Below are positions 55,683 through 64,000 of a DNA stretch of 64,000 bases, one piece after another. This DNA comes from Aristolochia californica (Eukaryota > Streptophyta > Magnoliopsida > Piperales > Aristolochiaceae). Numbering within the stretch: position 1 is the first letter of the stretch; each line of letters opens with the position of its first letter. The notes under the pieces are model-generated. The model made no database searches. It was not told the DNA's origin and worked only from the letters and a program-made list of their open reading frames with translations. The stretch is from contig JARWKL010000002.1 of assembly GCA_029961685.1 (NCBI GenBank), positions 35,060,908 through 35,124,907 of the forward strand, read 5' to 3'. The position numbers and the translations under genes were made by a program.

Positions 55683-58326
55683 ATGGCTGAAGATAATATG
55701 AGTCACAAGAGTGACATACTCAGAATCACCACTGTACCCGTACGAGGGGGTATCAAATTTTATGAACTGGTCCACTATGAACTATTCCAGAAAATAAAGA
55801 CCATGATGGGGTCCTCCCAAGTACTTCTTCACCAACCGCTGCCACCTCCACTTCAGGTATGTTTTCTGCCTCCTCTTCATCCTAAATAATTGACTTAGGA
55901 GCCTCCGAGCATCTTATAGGTAATAGACTTCTACTATACTTAGTTTCTCCATGTCTTTCACCTAAATTTGTTACCATTGCTGATGGTTCACAAACTACAG
56001 TTCAAGGGAAATGATCCACTTTTGTTACACCATCACTTCCGCTAACTAATATCCTTTGTGTTCCTACTTTCCCTTTGAATCTTTTATCGATTAGTCAGCT
56101 CACCAAACATTTTAATATCTCTCTCACTTTCTCACCCATTTCATGTGTGTTTCATGATCTTACAACGAAGCGGGTGATTGTTGGAGGCAACAAGGGGGGC
56201 TCTACTACCTGGATGTACCAAAAATAAATACTGCATCCACCTGCGACACTGAAACCAGGTTATGGCATAACCGGTTGGGGCATCCGTCCACCCAATCTCT
56301 TCATCATATTTTTCCTAAAGCGTTGTCGGACCTTCGTTGTGAAGCATGTGAAATGAGTAAACATCAGAGGTCTACATACTCACCTCGTCCGAAAATTAAA
56401 AGTGTCTCTCCTTTTTTGTTAATTCATACTGAAGTCTGGGAACCCTTGAGTGTCTCCAACATTTCTCATGTGAAATATTTTATTTCATTGATGACTTCAC
56501 TCGTACCACTTGGTTTATTTTGTTTAAAGAGCGTTCTGAAATACCATTGATATTTAAATATTTTTATGCAATGGTACTCACTCAGTTTGGGTAGAAAATT
56601 AAAGTCCTTCGGTCGGATAATGCCAAAGAATACACGTCCAAAGATCTTGACTCATATTGTCAAGAAAATGGCATTATTCATCGGACATCATGTGCCTACA
56701 CCCCTCGACAAAATGGTGTAGCAGAACAGAAGAACTGTCATATTCTTGAGGTAGCTCGCGGTTTACTATATGACATGCAAGTTCTATATTTTTATTGGCC
56801 GCATGCAGTTCTTACTGAATGTTTCCTTATAAACCGGTTACCCTCTTCCGTTCTTGGTAAAAAATCTCCCTACTCTCTATTATTACCTGATGATGATCCT
56901 TTTTCACTGCCCTTGAGAGTAATGATTTGTCCATATTTCTTCCCTAAAACACAGTAAACTTGATCCCAAATTTTTGAAGTGTATCTTCTTAGAATACTCT
57001 TGCACACAAAAGGGTTTGCTATAATCCCTCTCTTCAGCGTTTACTTGTGTCGAGGGATGTCACATTTTTTGAAGACTTTCCATATTGTTCTGATAATGCT
57101 CCTCCAGGTTTATCTTATGTAGCAGGTTCTCCTCGATCGGTTGTGCCCTTATTTGCAGAAGCAACTCAACCCCCAGAAACACTGGCTGACACCACACCTA
57201 CAAAGTTGTCGGATCCTACCGAAGTAAGTCCATCTTCTCCGATTATTTTTGGCCCAAAATATGATACTCGTCCTATTACTGTTAGGAAAGAGCCCAGATC
57301 TTGCACCATGCCTTCTACTTCTCATCCCATAACAAACTTTGTGTCTCATCATCGTCTATCCCCTGTTTGTTGTCAATTTCTATCGGCTATTTCCTCCGTA
57401 CCTATACCACTGTCCTATCAGGAGGCTCTCAAACATCTAGGGTGGATGGCGGCTATGGATGAAGAAATGCAGGCCCTTTATGAAAATCAGACATGGGCAC
57501 TAATCCCACTTCCTTCAGATAAGAAACATGTTGGTTGCAAATGGGTATTTATGGTGAAACACAATCCGGATGGATCCGTGGCTCAGTTGAAAGCTAACCT
57601 TGTTTCTAAAGGCTATACACAATGTTATGGCATTGATTATGACGAAACCTTCTCTCTAGTGGCTAAATTAAACTCGGTACATTTGTTAGTATCTCTAGCA
57701 GCTAACTCTTCCTGGCAGGTCTATCAACTTGATGTCTAAAATACTTTTTTGAATGGGGATATAAAGGAGGGCATTTATATACAGCAACCACCTGGGTATG
57801 TGGTTGAGGGGGAGTTCGTATGTCGACTACAAAAATCTATTTATGGTCTCAAATAGTTGCCTCGTGCATGGTTTGAAAATTTTAGCCAAGCACTCATATG
57901 GGCCGAATTAAACAAATGCTTTGGAGATCACTCTATCTTTATTAAAGACAGACTGAAGGGCATGGTAATTCTAGCCGTATATGTTGATGATATTATTATA
58001 ACCGATAGTGATCCCGAGGGAATCCAAAAGACAAAAGAAATGATATGTACTAAATTCAAGAAAAAAGATCTCAGACTGCTCAAATAGTTTTTGGCTATTG
58101 AGGTACTATAATTCAGATATGGAATTATACTATCTCAAAGGAAGTATGTCCTTGACCTACTGGAGGAGACCGGAATGCTGGGATGTAGACCAACAGAAAC
58201 CCCTTTGGACTCGAATGCAAAATTATGTGCAGGTACTAGAGAAGAAGTAGATGTCGGAAAATATCAAAGATTGGTGGGAAGACTTATTTATCTCTGCGTA
58301 ACGAGGCCATATATTTCATATGCAGT
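55683..58326 (+). pseudogene. Copia-A copy 3 gag-pol
   Basis: Gag starts MAEDNMSHKSDILRI (55683) but about 750 bp of gag including the zinc knuckles is deleted near 55800. Protease segment 55895-56230 (FVTIADGSQTTVQGK, LSISQLTKHFNISLTFSP). Pre-integrase GHPSTQSLHHIFPKA with CEACEMSK (56275). Integrase: HTEVW has Glu at the first catalytic Asp, then VLRSDNAKEY and NGVAEQKN retain the other two. RT 57047-58326: EALKHLGWMAAMDEEMQAL, GCKWVFMVKHNPDG, AVYVDDIIITDSD (57985). Stops near 57737, 57856 and 58086. Truncated before RNase H. Confidence 0.8.
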
Positions 58327-59671
58327 TGATAGATGCCAGATTCTGACATGAGAACTAGGTTAATTATAATAGAATAACCCTTATTTTTGTGTTATAGGTG
58401 GTTATTTATTGGTATTCAAATGAAAAGTGCATTTATTGAATTTTGCATTGATCATTGCTTATATTACATATTTTTCCCTCCTGAATTATATTTCATTGCT
58501 TTCAAGGTTTATTTCTTCCTGAAATGATTTTTATGGATTCAATTATGGAATTTTAGGATAATTTCGTGTGAAGAAGGAGATATTTACAAACATGCCATTA
58601 GTGAAAGGGAGAGGTATTTTTAGGGCAAAATCGTTTTGAAACGGGGAGAGAAGAGAGCTGGAGAGAGTCTCCAACCAGCCGCCGACTGAAAGAAGAGAGA
58701 CCCGAGAGCGCTCCCTCCAGCCGTCATTCGCCGCGCACCACAGTCGTCCACCGCCGTCCGGCAACCGAGAACAAACCCGAGGAGAGCTTGAGAGAGTCTC
58801 CATCTCGGCGAGTTCAACACTGCCATTTTCTGCTCGCCAGGTCGAGAGGTGACCCGAGAGGGCTCCTCTGGCTCCGATTCCGCATTCCAAACATCCTCCG
58901 GCATCGATTACGTATTTTCGACCACTTCCCTAGCCTAGTCCTACTCCGACCGAGACTCGTGAGAGCCGGTCAGAGGATTTCGCTTCCATCCCATCTTCCG
59001 CCGCACCACCTCCTCCGGCGCCGATTTCAATTCCTCTTCGCCGGCGTCGCTTCCACTTCCGGTCGCTCGCTCCTGCAACCCGAAGCCCTTAATTTCTGGA
59101 AATCGCAACAACCATGAGAACGGAATTGCTGCCTGAGCGAGAGGAAGAAGAAGGAGAGTAATCCATCATTTGTAATTTAATTAGTTTCCTATAGTTTGAA
59201 CATAGGTTTGAATGCTTATTAAATTTGATTTGAGAATTGATGTTTATCGAATATTTGTTTTTCAAATTTTCTGAGTAATTAGCTAGTTAGGGTAGGATTA
59301 TAATTTAGGTTGGATTTTGGTATTATAATTCGATCTTTGTCCTTAACTCTAGGCGCCCGAGAGGGGCTAGACGCAAGGATTGAGAATCCGAATTCGTGGT
59401 TACATGGTACTTGAGAGAGGCACAAATCACTGTAAAATCTAGAGTTGACGTTTCCTATTGTGCAAGTAGTTAATTAGATCATTGCTTGATAATTTAGGAT
59501 ATAATCGGTGTTTAGTTCAGATTAATTCATCATATTTGGTTAGGGTAGTTGACTGAAGAATACACAAAATTCAGTCCTCCCTGTGGGTATGACCCTCGCT
59601 TCCCTCTAGATTACATGAACAATTCGTACGCTTGTGAGGTATAAAAGCCGATGTAATTAAATTTCACATCA
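58327..59671 (+). repeat. Athila-like 5' LTR
   Basis: 1,345 bp, TGATAGATGCC to TTTCACATCA, so TGAT/ATCA ends. It has a GC-rich centre (58640-59110) in an otherwise AT-rich LTR. Open frames across it are on both strands and not conserved-looking. Confidence 0.8.
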
Positions 59672-59674
59672 ATT

Positions 59675-59695
59675 TTTTGGCGACGTTGCTGGGGT
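59675..59695 (+). other. Primer binding site of the Athila-like element
   Basis: TTTGGCGACGTTGCTGGGG, a two-mismatch version of the usual TGGCGCCGTTGCCGGGG found after LTRs of Athila-type and related plant Gypsy elements. Confidence 0.75.
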
Positions 59696-59990
59696 TGCAC
59701 GTGTTAAGTGTATTTCTTTGTTCTTCATGGTCTTAGGTTAGATTTATTTTTCTGCTTTCATAATTTTATTTTTTTGTTTTATCTTGATGATTTTGTATGA
59801 AGTTATTTTTATTTCTTCTAGTTAGTTCGTATTTTCAGTAATTAGTTTGTTAGCATAATTTGATAGTTAGTTTTGTTTCTTTTGTGTTTTTATGCACGGG
59901 CGCCGCTCCCTAGGCGAACCATTAGCTCCCTTTGTTGAAGAGGTGGAACATATTTGTAGGAAAACACCAGAAGTCAAGTTAGCAGCTACT

Positions 59991-60960
59991 ATGGCCAATT
60001 AGGGTGAACCATTACAGTTACCTGTAGCAGGTGACTGTAGAGCCCTGAGGGATTATTCTATCCCATCCAACTTCACATCACCTTCTTGCATTATATTGCC
60101 ACCCACTACTGCAGCCAGTTATGAGTTGAAACCGGGTGTGATCCAACTCCTCCCTACATTCTATGGGTCGGAGAAGGAGGGCCCTTATTACCACATCAAG
60201 GAATTCTTAGATATCAGTGCGACTTTCAAATTCCAGAATTTCTCAGATGACTCTATCCGGTTAAGAATTTTTCAATTTTCACTTAAGGATAAGGCCAAGT
60301 CTTGGCTCAATTCCTTAAAGGTGGGTAGCATTACTTCATGGGACACATTAGTCACGAAATTTTTGTCCAAGTACTTTTCCATTCAGAGAACTACAGCCCT
60401 CAGGAGAGAAAACTCCAACTTTATGCAGCAGAAGGGTGAACACTTTTATGAGGCTTAGGAGAAATGGAAGGATTTGTTCCGTAGGTGTCCGCATCATGGG
60501 TTTGAGAAATGTCATTTAGTGCAATACTTTTCTCAAGGACTTACACCCCAAGTTAGATCCATGGTAGTTGCAACGAGTGGTGGGAGTTTGATGGGTAAGA
60601 GTGCTAGTCAGGCGTGGGACTTCTTTGAAACGTTGAGTGATCAATCTCAGCAATGGGGTTCGTCATTTAATGTTGATAGGAGATCCCATGAAGCCAAAAG
60701 AGGGGGTCTCTAGGTTAGTGAAACACCCATGCTCATGGCCAAGATTGAGGGGTTGACTAGAAAAATTTATGCCCTTATGGTGTCCAGGAGTTCACCTGCT
60801 CCTAACCCATCTACTATTTGTGCTATATGCTCTAGTTCATCTCATCCCACACAAATGTGTCCATCTGGTTCATCCTACCCGAAGCTCATTGAGGACTTGA
60901 ATGCAGTCCAGAATTTTCATAGACCAAACCGGAACGATCCTTTTTTTGGAAACATATAAT
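59991..60960 (+). pseudogene. Athila-like gag
   Basis: ATG at 59991, then an in-frame TAG at 60000 where CAG is expected. Capsid: FYGSEKEGPYYHIKEFLDI, IRLRIFQFSLKDKAKSWLNSL, WDTLVTKFLSKYF, then HFYEA-stop-EKWKDLFRRCPHHG with TAG where TGG (Trp) is expected (60457). CxxC-type CAICSSSSHPTQMC near 60820 is the zinc knuckle. Further stops near 60711 and 60957. Confidence 0.8.
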
Positions 60961-61110
60961 CTGGGTTGGGCTAGGCACCCAAATTTCTCATGGTCCAAGG
61001 GCCCACAGGTTGGGGGTCCTCCAGGGTTTACTCAACCCCAAGCTCCACGCCCACACTTCGCTCAACAACCATTGATTCCATAAAAACCTTCACTTGAGGA
61101 TACACTTCAA

Positions 61111-62190
61111 TTATTCATGCAGGATACACAGTCCTTCATTGCTAAACTTGAAATGCAAGTTAGTCAGTTGGCCAGCCACATGAGTGAACATGCACAAAAT
61201 AGACTCCCGAGTCCAACCATTCCTAACCCCAAAAGCACACATGAGAGTGGGTCGAGTTCCAATCCCCACCATGAGCAAGCCAAAGCCATAACCACCCTTA
61301 GGAGTGGTCGTGAGTTGAACAATGGGGACACATCGTTGAGTGAAGAACCTCCAAGTTCTCCACCAACAGCCAGGCAAATCCCTAACCAAGTCCCAACAAC
61401 TGCTTATCCGTAGAGGTGATCGGGCTCACCTAGGAAAGGAGATAGCATGCATGAAACGTTGGAACTGTTTAGTAAGGCTCACATTAACATTCCACTTTTT
61501 GATGCTATTAGGCAAGTCCCTGCTTATGCCCGATTTTTGAAAGACCTTTGTACACAGAAGAGAAAACAACATGTTAACAAAAAGGTTTTTCTTACTGAGA
61601 ATGTAAGCTCAATTTTGAAGCACAACACTCCTAAAGTTAAAGATCCTGGATGCCCCACAATTTCATGTGTCATTGGTGAACATACCATCCAGAGAGTTCT
61701 TCTTGACTTAGGGGCAAGTGTGAATTTGCTTCCTTTCTTTGAGTACCAGCAATTAGGTTTGGGGGAATTGAAGCCTACCCCCATCACACTTCAACTAGCT
61801 GACTGTTCTATCAAGATACCACGAGGTATAGTTTAAGATGTTTTGATAAAAGTGGAAAAAATTCTATTCCCGGTTGATTTCATTGTTCTCGATACAGAAC
61901 CACTAGTCAATGTGACCAACCAAATTTCTGTCATCCTAGAACGTCATTTCTTAGCCACATCTAATGTTGTCATTCATTGTAAAAGTGGTGAGTTGGAGTT
62001 GTCTTTTGGAAGTTTTAAGGTCTCGTTGAATGTGTTTAATGTCGGACACCATCCACTTGAGTCTGATGATCTGGGTCCTGCATTTAAGATAGAGACTGTT
62101 ATACTTGATGACGAATCCACTTTTGAATCTTTTGAGTCTTACATAACATCTTTAGACATGGACTATTTTGATGAGGAAACATATTTTTGA
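61111..62190 (+). pseudogene. Athila-like gag-pol linker and protease
   Basis: Linker with coiled stretch (IAKLEMQVSQLASHMSE) and TLRSGRELNN, typical of the Athila gag-pol junction. Protease 61447-62190: CVIGEHTIQRVLLDLGASVNLLP with the DLGAS active site, YQQLGLGELKPTPITLQLADCS, then a stop at 61834 where Glu is expected, then FPVDFIVLDTE. Confidence 0.8.
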
Positions 62191-62415
62191 GAGGTTGACT
62201 CTTAACTCAGTTCTGTACCTCTGTTGGAGGACGCTTATGAGGTTGTCACAATTGATCATCCATAGGATCTTCATCTTGACTTAGACAAAACCTCTTGAAA
62301 CTTCCAAGCTAGATCTTGAGACACATCTCCCACATTGAAGTATGCGTTCTTGGGGCCCATGAACTCATTTCCAGTCATTATTGCCTCAAATTTGAGTACT
62401 GAGTAGGAGGAACAA

Positions 62416-64000
62416 TTGACTGAAGTTTTACAAGCACACAGAGATGCATTGGGGTGGACTCTTGATACCTTAAATGGGATTAGCCCCTCCATATGCATGC
62501 ATCGTATTCATTTGGAGGAGGAGACTAAAGCTTCACGTGAGATGCAACATAGATTAAATCCCCATATGCAGGAGGTTGTGAGAGAAGAAGTCATCAGGTT
62601 GCTTGTGTCAGGCATCATTTACCCTATTTCTGATAGCACCTGGGTGAGTCCCATTCAAGTTGTCCCTAAGAAAGGGGGGATAACGATAATGAAAAATGAG
62701 AGTGGTGAATTGATTCCCACAAGAACTACCACCAAGTGGCGTGTCTACATTGACTATAGAAAACTTAATTCCGCCACTAGGAAGGATCACTTCCCACTAC
62801 ATTTCAAGGATCAGATGCTAGAGCGATTGGTCGGCCATAGTTTTTATTGCTTCTTAGATGGATACTCCGGCTACAATCAAATTCCCATTGCTCCAGAAGA
62901 CCAGGAAAAGACCACATTCACGTGTCCGTTTGGCACCTTTGCTTAAAAACGCATGCCTTTTGGTTTATGCAATGTGCCTGCCACTTTCCAACAGTTCATG
63001 ATGAGTATCTTTTTTGACATGATTGGTGACTTTTTAGAGGTTTTTATGGATGACTTTTCTGTGTTTGGCTCTAGCTCTGAGACATGTCTGCACAATCTTT
63101 CACTCGTATTGTCCCGTTGCATTAAGTCCAATTTAGTCTTGAATTGGGGAAAATGCCACTTCATGGTAAAAGAAGGAATTGTTTTAGGACATGTAGTGTC
63201 TGAGAGGGGTATAGAAGTGGACATAGCCAAGGTTGATCTAATTTCCAATCTGCCACCACCTACTTCTGTGAAGGGGTGCATTCTTTCCTCGGCCATGCTG
63301 GGGTTCTATAGGCACTTCATTAACGACTTTAGAAAATTTTCTCGTCATTTGACGAATTTTCTTGCTCAAGATGTTGCTTTTGCCTTTGATGATGCCTGTA
63401 TTCATGCTTTTGAGACACTGAAGAAATGTTTGTCCATTGCACCCATTGTCCAACCCCCTACTTGGTCTTGCCTTTTGAGTTGATGTGTGATGCCTCTGAT
63501 TATGCATTGGGGGTTGTTTTGGGGCAAAAGGCAGATAAAATTCCCTATGTCATTCAGTATGCTAGCTGCACTCTTCATGATGCTCAATTGAATTACACTA
63601 CCACTGAAAAGGAGTTGCTAGTTGTTGTGTTTACCTTGAACAAATTCAGATCATATCTGTTAGGGTCAAAGGTTATAGTTTTTATTGATCATTCTGCTTT
63701 GAAGTACTTATTATCCATCAAGGACACTAAACCTCGCTTGATTAGATGGATCTTGCAATTGCAAGAATTTGACCTTGAGATTCGAGATAAGAAGGGTTGT
63801 GAGAATGTTGTTGCTAATCATCTATCTAGGATTTGTGTAGCACCTCAGGAAGGATCCCTTCCTTTAAATGATTCCTTCCCTGATGAACAACTTCTCCAAG
63901 TATCCCAGTTGCCTTGGTTTTCTGACATGGTCAACTATCTTGTTACTCGTAAGATTCCTGATTATTGGAGTAAACAAGATCGGTTGAAATTCTTTTCCTA
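62416..64000 (+). pseudogene. Athila-like RT and RNase H (3' end outside window)
   Basis: RT: GWTLDTLNGISPSICMHRI, WVSPIQVVPKKGG, RVYIDYRKLNSATRKDHFPL, FLDGYSGYNQIPI, then a stop at 62943-62945, MPFGLCNVPATFQQFM, active site VFMDDFSVFG (near 63045). One frame break near 63470, then RNase [56 protein letters not shown]. Reverse transcription of element RNA is the normal role; this copy is disabled. Confidence 0.85.

Larger units (their letters stand above)
54568..58326 (+). mobile_element. Copia-A copy 3, same insertion site as copy 2
   Basis: 5' LTR, PBS, leader, deleted gag, protease, integrase, RT; truncated at 58326 by the LTR of an Athila-like element. The most complete Copia-A pol in the window, because it keeps protease and the integrase core that copies 1 and 2 lost. 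Confidence 0.85.
58327..64000 (+). mobile_element. Athila-like Ty3/Gypsy retrotransposon, 5' part (runs off the window)
   Basis: LTR 58327-59671, PBS at 59675, gag, protease, RT and RNase H in order, cut by the window end before integrase. Inserted into Copia-A copy 3 RT. The left flank is GCAGT; the matching duplication would lie beyond the window. Confidence 0.85.

Noticed and set aside
58543..59117. Overlapping frames of 94-115 codons on both strands near 58.8 kb
   Set aside because: They lie within the 1,345-bp LTR of the Athila-like element and show no domain.
1..64000. CRISPR arrays, rRNA genes, bacterial operons
   Set aside because: None seen; the repeats are LTRs, tandem leader repeats or AT-rich transposon blocks, and gene structure is eukaryotic.

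Overview
This window is nuclear DNA of a flowering plant, probably a eudicot; the species cannot be named from the sequence. The evidence is two intron-containing CYP79-type cytochrome P450 genes (a plant-specific family), plant-type Copia and Gypsy retrotransposons with tRNA-Met type primer binding sites (TGGTATCAGAGC), a TRIM-like miniature element, a CACTA-type transposon end and endogenous caulimovirid fragments. Outside the two P450 genes nearly everything is transposon-derived and mostly broken.

Layout. 1-9304 and 26565-31805 are two copies of one block: a ~370-bp promoter-proximal repeat (R), a CYP79 gene (4827-6686; 27325-29183), its 3' flank, a decayed 'old Copia' and a TIR element. 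The two genes differ at 14 of about 1,680 coding bases. Copy 1 was altered by a Copia element (510-4162) that now sits between two R copies, and by a microhomology deletion at 9297-9304. A third partial copy, without a P450, lies at 53461-58326.

12194-26200 and 48256-53460 are an amplified patchwork of four parts: a Copia 3' end, a 607-bp LTR ('LTR-B'), a purine-rich block (Y) and a very AT-rich block (X). A short non-autonomous LTR element (20450-23015) is nested in it. 32452-40560 is a 'Copia-A' element inserted in the old Copia. Its 3' LTR is split by a composite insertion (35162-40389) made of a TRIM unit, a Ty3/Gypsy element and a complete TRIM. 40693-43560 is a Copia on the minus strand. 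43590-46790 holds caulimovirid relics in opposite orientations. 58327-64000 is the 5' part of an Athila-like Gypsy element that runs off the window.

The only genes likely to serve the plant are the two CYP79s. Known members convert an amino acid to an aldoxime at the ER, feeding cyanogenic glucoside, glucosinolate or nitrogenous volatile pathways. No partner P450 or glucosyltransferase is in the window, so no pathway cluster can be claimed.

The most unusual signal is in the leader of the first Copia (1566-2185): consecutive hairpins, five of which present the same loop octamer CCCAYAGG, with compensatory base changes between repeat units.
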